Shown: positions 1 to 8,637, numbered from the stretch's first letter. The stretch is DNA of 64,000 bases from Rhizobium sp. Q54 (GCA_943328505.2 CALQAH020000001.1:62001-126000), one strand, 5' to 3'. Made by a program: numbers and translations. The notes: a model not told the origin generated them from the sequence alone.

Positions 1-48
1 GCAGGAATTATAGTAGGTAAAGTAATGAGTAAAGACAATAATAAATAA
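1..48 (+). CDS. C-terminal fragment of an upstream gene (cut by window edge)
   Basis: Frame 1 is open from the first base to a TAA at 46-48 and encodes AGIIVGKVMSKDNNK. The glycine/valine-rich stretch followed by a charged tail could be the end of a membrane protein, but too little is present to assign a family. It ends 9 nt before hmgA with no promoter or terminator between them, so it is probably the preceding gene of the same operon. Confidence 0.4.
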   Translation, partial: AGIIVGKVMSKDNNK

Positions 49-57
49 TTTTTAATC

Positions 58-1215
58 ATGCCACTGTACCATAAACTTGGAAATTTTCCGCAAAAAAGAC
101 ATACGCAATTTGAAAAGCCAACAGGAGGTTTATACTATGAACAACTTTTTGGAACCGAAGGATTTCATGGACATTCTTCCCTTTTGTACCACGTATACAG
201 ACCAACACAAGTTAAAGAAATTTTAAAATCGTATAGTGTTGAACCCAAAATTGCTATAGATAAAAACATCAAATCATTACTTTTAAAAGGATTTGAGCTA
301 CAACCTAAACAAGATTTTCTTGAGAGCCGAAAAGCCATGTTGGTTAATAAAGATTGTATCATTGGATTGGCAGCACCCCAACAATCATTAACCACTTATT
401 TTTATAAAAATGCAGATGCCGATGAAATGATTTTTATCCATAAAGGGAAAGGAAAATTACGCACCATGTTGGGTAACATTTCTTTCGAATATGGAGATTA
501 TTTGATTATTCCTCGTGGTATGATTTACCAAATTGAGTTTGAATCATCAGAAAACAGATTGTTCTATGTTGAGTCCTATACGCCATTCTATACTCCAAAA
601 AGATATAAAAACGAATCGGGACAGCATTTGGAACACGCCCCATTTTGTGAACGCGATTTTAAATTGCCAACCGAATTAGAAACCCATGATGAAAAAGGAG
701 ATTTCCTTATTAAAATTAAAAAAGAAGGAATGATGCACGAAGTGGTATATGCGACACATCCCTTTGATGTAGTGGGTTGGGATGGATATAATTTTCCATA
801 TGGATTTAGTATTCATAATTTTGAACCAATAACGGGACGTATTCATCAACCGCCACCAGTACATCAAACATTTGAAACGGCAACTTTTGTAGTATGTTCT
901 TTCTGTCCAAGACTCTATGATTATCATCCAAAATCAATTCCAGCACCTTATAATCATAGTAATATCGATAGTGATGAGGTTTTGTATTATGTAGATGGCG
1001 ATTTTATGTCACGAAATAATATCGAACAAGGTCACATTACCTTACATCCAAAAGGAATTCCTCACGGACCAGCTCCTGGAGCAATGGAAAGAAGTATTGG
1101 TCATACCGAAACACAAGAATTAGCAGTTATGGTTGATACTTTTCGCCCCTTAATGGTAACAGAAGACGCCATGGGATTAGACGATGGAAAATATTATAAA
1201 TCCTGGCTAGAATAA
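58..1215 (+). CDS. hmgA: Homogentisate 1,2-dioxygenase
   Basis: Opens the ring of homogentisate to maleylacetoacetate in tyrosine/phenylalanine catabolism; cytosolic non-haem iron enzyme. The 385-residue protein has the two-part cupin layout of the family. The C-terminal part holds candidate iron ligands His300, Glu307 (PYNHSNIDSDE) and His336 (KGIPHGPAPG). It lies directly upstream of hppD, whose product is its substrate, which strongly supports the call. The ATG follows an upstream reading frame by 9 nt, so it is probably transcribed from outside the window. Length matches the short bacterial form rather than the roughly 440-residue animal and proteobacterial form. Confidence 0.93.
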   Translation: MPLYHKLGNFPQKRHTQFEKPTGGLYYEQLFGTEGFHGHSSLLYHVYRPTQVKEILKSYSVEPKIAIDKNIKSLLLKGFELQPKQDFLESRKAMLVNKDCIIGLAAPQQSLTTYFYKNADADEMIFIHKGKGKLRTMLGNISFEYGDYLIIPRGMIYQIEFESSENRLFYVESYTPFYTPKRYKNESGQHLEHAPFCERDFKLPTELETHDEKGDFLIKIKKEGMMHEVVYATHPFDVVGWDGYNFPYGFSIHNFEPITGRIHQPPPVHQTFETATFVVCSFCPRLYDYHPKSIPAPYNHSNIDSDEVLYYVDGDFMSRNNIEQGHITLHPKGIPHGPAPGAMERSIGHTETQELAVMVDTFRPLMVTEDAMGLDDGKYYKSWLE

Positions 1216-1350
1216 GGAGCTATTTGCTTCGCCAGTTCGCTCTTTAGGAGCTCGTGTCCTGCTGTCCGCTATATCTTTTTGTCTCGTTCCAAAAAACGAG
1301 ACAAAAAGGATGCCGCTGCCATCAGGGCTAAAAAATAAAATAACAACAAC
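1215..1350. repeat. Dispersed intergenic hairpin repeat, copy 1
   Basis: Fills the hmgA-hppD gap. It starts with GGAGCTATTT, contains a perfect 14-bp inverted repeat (1275-1288 CTTTTTGTCTCGTT, 1295-1308 AACGAGACAAAAAG, loop CCAAAA) and ends with GGGCTAAAAAA. The same order of words (GAAGCTATTT, TCCGC, TATCTTTTTTGTC, AAAAAAGGATA, GGGGCTAAAAAA) occurs at 59744-59870 between sucA and sucB. Copy 1 carries an extra segment starting GCTTCGCCAGTTCGC near its left end. Confidence 0.75.
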
Positions 1351-1398
1351 TATTCGGTTAATCAAATCAAAGAATAACCGAATCAATAAACAAATAAA

Positions 1399-2559
1399 AT
1401 GTCAAAAGAAGTAAAACCCGTTGAATACGGACTAGAAAAAATATTTGAAGGAGCACAAGATTTCCTTCCATTAATGGGAACTGACTATGTTGAATTTTAT
1501 GTTGGTAACGCAAAACAAGCTGCGCACTTTTATAAAACAGCTTTTGGTTTTCAATCACATGCTTATTGCGGACTAGAAACAGGCTCTCGAGACAGAGTTT
1601 CTTACGTTTTAAAACAAGACAAAATCCGTTTAGTACTTACAACGGCTTTAACTAGTGAAAATGTTGTAGGTGAACATGTTAAAAAACATGGTGATGGTGT
1701 TAAAATCATTGCGCTTTGGGTTGAAGATGCAAGAAAATCATTCGAAGAAACTACCAAACGAGGCGCTAAAGTTTTTATGGAACCTGTTGTGGAGAAAGAT
1801 GAGTTTGGAGAAGTAGTTCGAGCCGGTATTTATACTTATGGCGAAACAGTTCACATGTTTGTAGAAAGGAAAAACTATAGCGGCGCTTTCTTACCTGGAT
1901 TTGTAGAATGGAAATCAGATTATAATCCAACTACAGTAGGTTTAAAATATATTGACCATATGGTGGGAAATGTAGGTTGGAACCAAATGAATATATGGGT
2001 AAAATGGTATGAAGACGTCATGGGATTTGTAAATTTTCTATCTTTTGATGACAAACAAATCCATACGGAATATTCAGCACTAATGAGTAAAGTGATGAGC
2101 AATGGAAATGGAAGAATTAAATTTCCAATCAACGAACCAGCAAAAGGGAATAAACGTTCTCAAATTGAAGAATATCTAGATTTTTACGAAGGTTCTGGTG
2201 TGCAACATATTGCCATTGCTACAGATGATATTATTAAAACGGTTACCGAATTAAGAGCTAGAGGAATTGAATTCCTTTCAGCTCCACCACACGAATACTA
2301 TAAAGCAATTCCAGAACGATTAGGAGTTCACATGGAAATGATGCACGAAGATTTAAATGCTATTGAAAAATTAGCCATTATGGTTGATGCTGATGAAGAT
2401 GGTTATTTACTTCAAATTTTTACAAAACCAGTGGAAGACAGACCAACACTATTTTTTGAAATTATACAAAGAATGGGCGCTAAAGGATTTGGAGCTGGAA
2501 ATTTTAAAGCTTTATTTGAATCTATTGAAAGAGAACAAGCCAAAAGAGGAACTTTATAA
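1399..2559 (+). CDS. hppD: 4-hydroxyphenylpyruvate dioxygenase
   Basis: Converts 4-hydroxyphenylpyruvate to homogentisate, the step before HmgA. The 386-residue protein consists of two vicinal-oxygen-chelate (glyoxalase-fold) halves. The C-terminal half carries the iron ligands His187 (YIDHMVGNV), His270 (GVQHIAIATDD) and Glu354 (TLFFEIIQRMG), together with the family GYLLQIFTKP segment. It is in the same orientation as hmgA, separated from it by a repeat element. The reading frame is intact and of normal length. No promoter is obvious in the repeat-filled gap. Confidence 0.95.
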   Translation: MSKEVKPVEYGLEKIFEGAQDFLPLMGTDYVEFYVGNAKQAAHFYKTAFGFQSHAYCGLETGSRDRVSYVLKQDKIRLVLTTALTSENVVGEHVKKHGDGVKIIALWVEDARKSFEETTKRGAKVFMEPVVEKDEFGEVVRAGIYTYGETVHMFVERKNYSGAFLPGFVEWKSDYNPTTVGLKYIDHMVGNVGWNQMNIWVKWYEDVMGFVNFLSFDDKQIHTEYSALMSKVMSNGNGRIKFPINEPAKGNKRSQIEEYLDFYEGSGVQHIAIATDDIIKTVTELRARGIEFLSAPPHEYYKAIPERLGVHMEMMHEDLNAIEKLAIMVDADEDGYLLQIFTKPVEDRPTLFFEIIQRMGAKGFGAGNFKALFESIEREQAKRGTL

Positions 2560-2589
2560 TAATTATCCTTTTTTATTGAATAATTATTA
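2557..2589 (+). terminator. AT-only hairpin at the end of hppD
   Basis: A 10-bp perfect inverted repeat (TAATAATTAT / ATAATTATTA) begins at the hppD stop codon. It is AT-only and lacks a proper T tract, so it is a weak terminator candidate or an mRNA 3'-end structure. Confidence 0.4.
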
Positions 2590-2671
2590 AAATATAACGT
2601 TGTAGTCGTGCTATTTTTAATAAAAATATGTTAAAGTCAATTTTTTACTAAGAATAAATCAAAAGTTCAAC

Positions 2672-2679
2672 TATCTTTG
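2672..2679 (+). promoter_or_regulatory. Candidate -7 box of a small RNA
   Basis: TATCTTTG matches the Bacteroidetes TAnnTTTG consensus. Transcription would start near 2686. No clear -33 TTG is seen at the usual distance. Confidence 0.5.
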
Positions 2680-2685
2680 TGCCAA

Positions 2686-2798
2686 GAAAAACAAAAGGAG
2701 TGGTTTCTAGATGTTTTTTATATAAATTTTTTTGAATTTATAGTTTTTGGTTGGTTAATAGCATAAAAACTCAGTCAATATTTGACTGGGTTTTTTTG
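2686..2798 (+). ncRNA. Candidate small RNA between hppD and the DUF3108 gene
   Basis: The transcript would run from the TATCTTTG box to a strong intrinsic terminator, about 113 nt. It contains a second hairpin (2721-2728 TATAAATT with 2735-2742 AATTTATA) and a GGTTGGTTAATAGC segment before the terminator. The only short reading frames are trivial, such as ATG TTT TTT ATA TAA at 2711. The next gene has its own promoter past the terminator, so this looks like an independent unit. I do not recognise the RNA family. Confidence 0.45.
2765..2797 (+). terminator. Intrinsic terminator upstream of the DUF3108 gene
   Basis: CTCAGTCAA / TTGACTGGG form a 9-bp stem (one G-U) with a 3-nt loop, flanked by AAAAA and followed by TTTTTTTG. 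Confidence 0.8.
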
Positions 2799-2812
2799 TT
2801 TTAATACATTTG
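2781..2812 (+). promoter_or_regulatory. Promoter of the DUF3108-kynA operon
   Basis: -33 TTTG at 2781-2784 and -7 TACATTTG at 2805-2812, separated by 20 nt. The -33 box lies inside the stem of the preceding terminator. Confidence 0.6.
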
Positions 2813-2857
2813 GAACAGAAATTGTAATTACGCTATGTAAATCAATTTTTATAATAT

Positions 2858-3634
2858 ATGAAAAAAGGAATATTATTTTTATTACTTATAGCAATTTTAG
2901 GGTTTGACACACAAAAACCACCAGCTTATGACGTTGGCGAATGGTTTAAATTTAGAATTCATTACGGATTTATTAATGCAGGTTTTGCAACTCTTGAAAT
3001 AAAAGAAGGCTTAAAAGAAAATAAAAAAGTTTTTCACGCCATTGGTAAAGGATATACTGCTGGTATGTCTCGTTTCTTTTTTAAAGTAGACGACAATTAT
3101 GAAAGCTATTTTGATAAAGTAACCAACAAACCCTATCAATTTGTTAGAAAAATTGATGAAGGTGGATATTCTAAAAATCAAGAAGGGTTCTTTAATCAAG
3201 ATGATAATAAAGTAGTAGTAAAGAATTATAAAAATAAAACAGAGAAAACAATTTCAGTTACAGAAAATGTTCAAGATATTGTTTCGACATTTTATTTCTT
3301 AAGAAACCATCCCGCTGTTGACAATATGAAAGTTGGAGAATATATTGCTGTTGACATGTTTTTTGATGATGAGATTACAAAATTCAAGTTAAAATTTATA
3401 GGCAGAGAAGATTTAAATACTAAATTTGGAACAGTACCTACTTTGATTTTTAGACCCTTAGTACAATCTGGTAGAGTTTTTAAAGAAGAGGAAAGTTTAA
3501 CGGTTTGGATATCCGATGATGAAAACAAAATTCCACTACGAATCAAAGCAAGTTTGGCTGTAGGCTCTATAAAAGCTGACTTAGATGGTTTTAAAGGATT
3601 AAAAAATCCATTTATGATAAAAGTAAAAAAATAA
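2858..3634 (+). CDS. DUF3108 domain protein, exported
   Basis: A 258-residue protein with an N-terminal hydrophobic segment (KKGILFLLLIAILGF) suggesting export. It then shows the DUF3108 pattern: an early YDVGEWFKFRIHYGFINAG segment, alternating strands and a late DDENKIPLRIKA motif. Members are predicted periplasmic or outer-membrane-associated beta-rich proteins of unknown function. Its TAA overlaps the kynA ATG by one base (TAATG), so the two are translationally coupled although their roles appear unrelated. It has its own promoter at 2781-2812. Confidence 0.8.
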   Translation: MKKGILFLLLIAILGFDTQKPPAYDVGEWFKFRIHYGFINAGFATLEIKEGLKENKKVFHAIGKGYTAGMSRFFFKVDDNYESYFDKVTNKPYQFVRKIDEGGYSKNQEGFFNQDDNKVVVKNYKNKTEKTISVTENVQDIVSTFYFLRNHPAVDNMKVGEYIAVDMFFDDEITKFKLKFIGREDLNTKFGTVPTLIFRPLVQSGRVFKEEESLTVWISDDENKIPLRIKASLAVGSIKADLDGFKGLKNPFMIKVKK

Positions 3635-4566
3635 TGAACGATAATTCCAATCAAAAAACAATTTTAAATGCTTTAGACCAAAAATTCGAAGCAATCAATC
3701 AAAAAACCGCAACACATCTTGAAGGCCTGCTTTGGTCGAAACCCATTACTTATTGGGATTACATTCAAACAGATGTATTATTAAATCTTCAAACTCAAAG
3801 AACCACTTTGCCCGACGAAATGGTTTTTATTATGTACCATCAAGTCAATGAATTACTGTTCAAAATGATATTGTGGGAAATCAATCAATTGTGCGATATT
3901 GACCATCCTTCAACAGATTTTTTTACAGAAAGATTAGGAAGAATTAGTAGGTATTTTGATATGTTGACTACTTCATTCGATATTATGGGTGACGGAATGG
4001 AAGTAGAACAATATATGAAATTTAGAAATACACTAACACCAGCAAGTGGATTTCAAAGCGAACAATACCGTTTAATAGAGTTTGCTTCAACGGATTTGAT
4101 CAATTTAATTGATTATCGTTTTAGAGCAACAATTGATAGAAATACACCCTACGAACATGCCTTTGAACATTTGTATTGGCAAGCAGCAGGTAAAAATTAT
4201 GAAACAGGAGAAAAATCGTACTTACTATCGGCATTTGAAAATAAATACAAAGCTCATTTTTTGAGAGAAATGGAAAGATACAATACCATTAATCTATGGC
4301 AAAAATTCAAGCAATTACCCGAATCAGATCAAAAAAATCCAGCATTAATTAATGCAATGAGGCATTATGACCATACGGTAAATATTATATGGGTATTAGG
4401 TCATTTAAATGCAGCGCGAAAGTATATAGATAGCGGACAAGGTATTGCCGAAGCAACTGGGGGAAGCGATTGGAAAAAATACATGCATCCAAAATACCAA
4501 AGAAGAATATTTTTCCCCGAATTATGGAGCGAAGAAGAATTAAAAAATTGGGGTAGCGAAAATTAA
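3634..4566 (+). CDS. kynA: Tryptophan 2,3-dioxygenase
   Basis: Haem enzyme opening the tryptophan indole ring to N-formylkynurenine, first step of the kynurenine pathway. The 310-residue all-helical protein has the family active-site histidine at His69 (IMYHQVNELLFK), the haem-binding region HTVNIIWVLGH (residues 247-257) and the substrate-loop motif EATGGSDWKKYM. Length fits bacterial TDO. It starts in a TAATG overlap with the DUF3108 gene. A second kynurenine-pathway enzyme, 3-hydroxyanthranilate dioxygenase, is encoded 12 kb downstream; the middle enzymes are not in the window. Confidence 0.95.
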   Translation: MNDNSNQKTILNALDQKFEAINQKTATHLEGLLWSKPITYWDYIQTDVLLNLQTQRTTLPDEMVFIMYHQVNELLFKMILWEINQLCDIDHPSTDFFTERLGRISRYFDMLTTSFDIMGDGMEVEQYMKFRNTLTPASGFQSEQYRLIEFASTDLINLIDYRFRATIDRNTPYEHAFEHLYWQAAGKNYETGEKSYLLSAFENKYKAHFLREMERYNTINLWQKFKQLPESDQKNPALINAMRHYDHTVNIIWVLGHLNAARKYIDSGQGIAEATGGSDWKKYMHPKYQRRIFFPELWSEEELKNWGSEN

Positions 4567-4588
4567 TTTTACCCAAAAAAACACCACC

Positions 4589-5815
4589 TTGAAAAGAGTA
4601 TCTCTATTACTAATTGTATTGGTTTTTATTTTGTCTTGTAAAAAAGAAGAAGTAGAAACGGTGCAAACAATAAATCCTGTAACACCAGTGATTGAGTTTG
4701 GCTTCAAATTCAATGATTTTAATGTGCAACAAGATACTATTGAGAGTGGAGATACATTTGGAAGTATTATTGACGCACAAAATCTAGGTAAAAAGGAAGT
4801 TTTTGATATTGTTGAAAAAGTTAAAGATACTTTTGACGTTAGGATTATTAGGGAAGGAAAACCTTTTACAATACTAAGAACAAAAGATAAAACTAAAAAA
4901 TTGCAAGCCTTCATATATCAACCGGATAGATTAAATTATTACATAATTGATTTTAGAGATTCAATAGTAGTTCATAAAAAAACAAAACCTCTAACCTTCA
5001 AAACTAGAACCATTGCTGGCGCATTAAATGGTTCGCTTTCGGAAACATTAGCCAATGAAAAAGTGGACGCTTCTTTAGCCACTCGAATCGCTAAAGTTTA
5101 TGCTTGGTCAATCGACTTTTTCAAACTCCAAAAAGGAGATAAGTTTGCCATTACATTTACAGAAAGATACATTAGCGATTCTATTTATGATGGAGTTGAC
5201 AGCTTAAAAGCTTCCTATTTTGAATACAAAGGAAAAAATATTTATGCCTTTCCTTTTGAACATGATCTAAATTCAGGCAAATTAGAATACTATGATGAAG
5301 AAGGGAAAGCCTTAAAAAACTTCTTCTTAAAGGCACCTTTAAAATTTATAAACATTACTTCTCGATATACAAAAAGTAGATTTCACCCAGTGCAGCATCG
5401 ATGGAAGGCGCATAATGGAACTGATTATGCCGCATCAACAGGGACACCAATCATGACAACCGCTTCAGGAATTGTTGAACAAGCAGGTTTTACAACTGGG
5501 AATGGTAACTTTGTTAAAGTAAAACATGATAAAACCTATTCTACCCAATATTTACATATGTCTAAAATAGTAGTAAAAAGAGGGCAACGGGTAACACAAG
5601 GGCAAGTTATAGGGAAAGTTGGAAGTACAGGTTTAGCCACAGGTCCACATGTTTGCTATCGTTTTTGGAAAAATGGCGTGCAGGTTGATGCTTTGAAATT
5701 AAAATTACCAAACTCCACACCTATGGATTCAAAAAACAAACCTAGATTTATAGCACAAATGACTCCTCTCAAACGTGAATTGGATAGTGTATCCGCGTTA
5801 AAATTTAAAAAATAA
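4589..5815 (+). CDS. M23-family peptidoglycan metallopeptidase, lipoprotein
   Basis: Predicted zinc endopeptidase acting on peptidoglycan cross-links. The start is TTG: the preceding stretch has no in-frame ATG and this start gives a good lipoprotein signal (VFILSC, lipid Cys17). The N-terminal part is a non-catalytic domain and residues about 265-360 are the LytM/M23 fold. Zinc and catalytic residues visible are His275 and Asp279 (HNGTD), His323 (YLHMS) and His354. The usual HxH motif reads HVC, with Cys356 where the last zinc histidine is expected. It lies 22 nt after kynA in the same orientation, possibly in the same transcript. Confidence 0.85.
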   Translation: MKRVSLLLIVLVFILSCKKEEVETVQTINPVTPVIEFGFKFNDFNVQQDTIESGDTFGSIIDAQNLGKKEVFDIVEKVKDTFDVRIIREGKPFTILRTKDKTKKLQAFIYQPDRLNYYIIDFRDSIVVHKKTKPLTFKTRTIAGALNGSLSETLANEKVDASLATRIAKVYAWSIDFFKLQKGDKFAITFTERYISDSIYDGVDSLKASYFEYKGKNIYAFPFEHDLNSGKLEYYDEEGKALKNFFLKAPLKFINITSRYTKSRFHPVQHRWKAHNGTDYAASTGTPIMTTASGIVEQAGFTTGNGNFVKVKHDKTYSTQYLHMSKIVVKRGQRVTQGQVIGKVGSTGLATGPHVCYRFWKNGVQVDALKLKLPNSTPMDSKNKPRFIAQMTPLKRELDSVSALKFKK

Positions 5816-5878
5816 TTTTTTTTCATTACTACAACGTTACCTTAAAAATCAGATAGTATAGTTTACAAACTATTCTAT

Positions 5879-5886
5879 TAAATTTG
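5879..5886 (+). promoter_or_regulatory. -7 box of pgi
   Basis: TAAATTTG is an exact match to TAnnTTTG. It overlaps the TTG that the ORF track uses as start, so that TTG is not translated; the ATG at 5905 is the likely start. Confidence 0.6.
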
Positions 5887-5904
5887 CAAAAGAAAATCAA
5901 AATA

Positions 5905-7548
5905 ATGGCCTTAGACAAAATTAATCCGTCAACTACAACTGCTTGGCATCAATTACAAAATCATTATACAGAAATGCAAACGGCTTCTATGTCAGAAATG
6001 TTTGCCAATGATAGTAGTAGAACTGAAAAATTTCATATACAATGGAAAGATTTCTTAGTTGATTATTCCAAAAACATCATCAATCAAAAGACTATAGATT
6101 TACTTTTAAATTTAGCTAACGAAGTACATTTAAAAACAGCAATTGCAAGTTATTTCAATGGCGAAATCATCAATCAAACCGAAAACAGAGCAGTGCTACA
6201 TACCGCTTTACGAACTCCAGAAACAGCAACTGTTTTAGTTGATGGAAGTAATGTTATCCCTGAGATTTTTGAGGTTAAAAAAGCCGTTCAAAAATTTTCG
6301 AATGAAGTGATTTTAGGTGAAAGAAAAGGCTATACAGGAAAACCATTTACCGATATTGTCAATATAGGAATTGGAGGTTCCGATTTAGGACCAGCAATGG
6401 TTGTTGAAGCATTACAATTTTATAAAAATCACTTGAATGTTCATTTTGTCTCCAATGTTGATGGCGATCATGTAAATGAAATAATTAAAAAAATAAATCC
6501 TGAAACAACACTTTTTGTAATCGTTTCAAAAACATTCACAACCCAAGAAACACTTACAAATTCGGAAACCATTAGAGCTTGGTTTCTGAAAAACGCTTTG
6601 CAAGAAGATGTCGCCAAGCACTTTGTAGCAGTATCTACCAATATTCAAAGAGTTACGGAATTTGGAATTAATCCAGCCAATGTTTTTCCCATGTGGGATT
6701 GGGTTGGTGGACGATTTTCGCTTTGGAGTGCCGTTGGATTATCCGTTAGTTTAGCAGTAGGTTATGATAACTTTAACAAGTTATTAAAAGGGGCAAACGA
6801 AATGGATGAACATTTCAAAACTACTGATTTTGACAAAAATATTCCTGTAGTTTTGGCTTTATTAAGTATTTGGTACAACAACTTTTTTGGAGCCGAAAGC
6901 GAAGCCTTGATTCCATACACACAATATTTGCAAAAATTGGCGCCTTATTTACAACAAGGAATTATGGAAAGCAATGGGAAAAGCGTTGGGCGCGATGGGA
7001 AACCTGTAAATTATCAAACAGGATCTATTATTTGGGGTGAACCTGGCACCAATTCGCAACATGCCTTTTTTCAATTGATTCATCAAGGAACAAAATTAAT
7101 TCCAACCGATTTTATCGGATTTGTTAAGCCTTTATTCGGGAATCAAGACCATCACGAGAAGTTGATGTCCAACTTTTTTGCGCAAACAGAAGCTTTGTTA
7201 AACGGAAAAACTGCCTTTCAAGTTCAATCCGAATTTGATAAAAACAAGGTTCCTAAAGACAAAGCAGCCTATTTATTACCTTTTAAAGTTTTTGCAGGTA
7301 ACAAACCAACTACTACTTTATTGATTCAAAAATTAACTCCAGAAGCTTTAGGTTCTTTAATCGCCATGTATGAACATAAAATTTTCGTTCAAGGTATTAT
7401 TTGGAATATTTTCAGCTACGACCAATGGGGAGTTGAATTGGGAAAACAATTAGCCAATTCCATTTTAGATGAAATACACTCAAAATCTGTTAGTAGTCAC
7501 GATAGTTCAACGTCATTTTTACTAAACTATTATTTGGAAAATAAATAA
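5905..7548 (+). CDS. pgi: Glucose-6-phosphate isomerase
   Basis: Interconverts glucose-6-phosphate and fructose-6-phosphate in glycolysis and gluconeogenesis; cytosolic. The 547-residue product has the sugar-phosphate-binding motifs [16 protein letters not shown] and the signature [18 protein letters not shown], plus the C-terminal catalytic-lysine region around [15 protein letters not shown] moved the start from the track's TTG at 5884 to ATG 5905 because the TTG lies within the -7 promoter box. Own promoter and a strong terminator make it a single-gene unit. Confidence 0.96.
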   Translation: MALDKINPSTTTAWHQLQNHYTEMQTASMSEMFANDSSRTEKFHIQWKDFLVDYSKNIINQKTIDLLLNLANEVHLKTAIASYFNGEIINQTENRAVLHTALRTPETATVLVDGSNVIPEIFEVKKAVQKFSNEVILGERKGYTGKPFTDIVNIGIGGSDLGPAMVVEALQFYKNHLNVHFVSNVDGDHVNEIIKKINPETTLFVIVSKTFTTQETLTNSETIRAWFLKNALQEDVAKHFVAVSTNIQRVTEFGINPANVFPMWDWVGGRFSLWSAVGLSVSLAVGYDNFNKLLKGANEMDEHFKTTDFDKNIPVVLALLSIWYNNFFGAESEALIPYTQYLQKLAPYLQQGIMESNGKSVGRDGKPVNYQTGSIIWGEPGTNSQHAFFQLIHQGTKLIPTDFIGFVKPLFGNQDHHEKLMSNFFAQTEALLNGKTAFQVQSEFDKNKVPKDKAAYLLPFKVFAGNKPTTTLLIQKLTPEALGSLIAMYEHKIFVQGIIWNIFSYDQWGVELGKQLANSILDEIHSKSVSSHDSSTSFLLNYYLENK

Positions 7549-7554
7549 ACACAT

Positions 7555-7582
7555 AAACCTCCTTTCAAAGTGAGGTTTTTTT
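7555..7582 (+). terminator. Intrinsic terminator of pgi
   Basis: AAACCTC / GAGGTTT stem with a 10-nt loop, followed by a T run. Confidence 0.8.
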
Positions 7583-7595
7583 ATGCCTTTTTCGT

Positions 7596-7603
7596 TATAT
7601 TTG
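7596..7603 (+). promoter_or_regulatory. -7 box of the small membrane protein gene
   Basis: TATATTTG, 19 nt upstream of the ATG at 7623 and just after the pgi terminator. Confidence 0.55.
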
Positions 7604-7622
7604 TTACTCTAAAAATTATTCT

Positions 7623-8048
7623 ATGTACACATTTATTCAAAAATTCCATTCAGGCTGGGCTTATTTAGCACTTTTATTACTTGTAATTGCGGTTGCAAAC
7701 TCCTTGATAGGAATGTCATCCAAAAAAGAATTCACTGCAAAAGATAGAAAAATTGCCATATTTGGTTTAATAGCTACTCACATTCAATTAGTAGTTGGAA
7801 TGATTTTATATTTTGTATCACCATTAGGTTCTGCAGTTTTCGGACAAATGAAAGACGCTGCTTTAAGGTTAACTTCATTAGAACATCCTTTAACCAATCT
7901 TATTGCCATTACTTTGATTACAATCGGTTGGTCCAAACATAAAAAAGCTACTACTAATGAAGCTAAGTTCAAATCGATTGCCATTTTTTTTGGGTTGGGA
8001 TTGCTTTTAATTTTAAGCAGGATTCCATGGTCTTTATGGTTTAAATAG
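7623..8048 (+). CDS. Four-helix membrane protein, possibly cytochrome-b-like
   Basis: A 141-residue integral membrane protein with four hydrophobic helices and charged loops between them. Histidines sit near membrane boundaries (FHSGWAY, ATHIQLVVGM, LEHPLTNLIAI). Such proteins are often labelled cytochrome B in Flavobacterium genomes, and the histidines would be compatible with haem, but I cannot confirm a haem pair. It is a single gene with its own promoter between pgi and the RlpA-like gene. Function unknown. Confidence 0.6.
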   Translation: MYTFIQKFHSGWAYLALLLLVIAVANSLIGMSSKKEFTAKDRKIAIFGLIATHIQLVVGMILYFVSPLGSAVFGQMKDAALRLTSLEHPLTNLIAITLITIGWSKHKKATTNEAKFKSIAIFFGLGLLLILSRIPWSLWFK

Positions 8049-8110
8049 AAACTGTTTAAAGATTTTCGCTAGGTTGATTAGCCTTGCTAGTAGTAACCAA
8101 TTCAAAACAA

Positions 8111-8635
8111 ATGAATAACAAAATAGTTATAGTATTACTTACAACCTTATCGTTTGTTATAACGACTAGTTTTACTTTGGATGTTCCACAACAAAAAAAT
8201 AAAAAGAAACACAAAACAAGCAAACACGTTGTAACTAAAAGTAAAATCGCAGTAGTTGATACAACAAAGCAAAAACTAAAACTTGAAATTGCACCTTTGG
8301 ATTCTTTACTTGTAACTAATAAAAAAGAAATTCTTAAAGCCTATAAAAAAGATGCCCATGCTTCTTACTATCATGACAAATTTAATGGTAAAAGAACCGC
8401 AAGCGGGAAACCTTTTGATAATTCTAAATATACTGCAGCCCATAAAAAATTACCTTTTGGAACAAGAGTTAAAATAACTAATGAAGCCAACGGGAAATCT
8501 GTAATCGTTGAAATAAATGACCGAGGTCCTTTTTCAAGAGTAAGAGAAATCGACTTAACTAAAAAAGCCTTTATGGATATTGCTTCTAATAAAAATTCAG
8601 GAGTTGTAATTGTTACTATTGAAGTTATTGAATAA
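8111..8635 (+). CDS. RlpA-like septal-ring lytic transglycosylase family protein
   Basis: A 174-residue exported protein. The track start is TTG 8084, but ATG 8111 begins a clean signal peptide (NNKIVIVLLTTLSFVITTS) and is preferred. A lysine-rich linker follows, then a double-psi beta-barrel domain (about residues 90-172) with family motifs ASYYHDKFNGKRTASGKPF, LPFGTRVKITN and VEINDRGPF, where the Asp is the proposed catalytic acid. RlpA proteins cleave naked glycan strands. There is no SPOR domain, so septal targeting is not shown. Confidence 0.85.
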   Translation: MNNKIVIVLLTTLSFVITTSFTLDVPQQKNKKKHKTSKHVVTKSKIAVVDTTKQKLKLEIAPLDSLLVTNKKEILKAYKKDAHASYYHDKFNGKRTASGKPFDNSKYTAAHKKLPFGTRVKITNEANGKSVIVEINDRGPFSRVREIDLTKKAFMDIASNKNSGVVIVTIEVIE

Positions 8636-8637
8636 AA

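Noticed and set aside
2384-2590. 68-codon plus-strand ORF overlapping the end of hppD
   Set aside because: It is a +2 frame shadow of hppD with Lys/Leu-rich low-complexity translation and no promoter.
5884-5904. TTG start for pgi given by the ORF track
   Set aside because: The TTG is part of the -7 promoter box TAAATTTG, so it would not be in the mRNA; ATG 5905 matches the family N-terminus.
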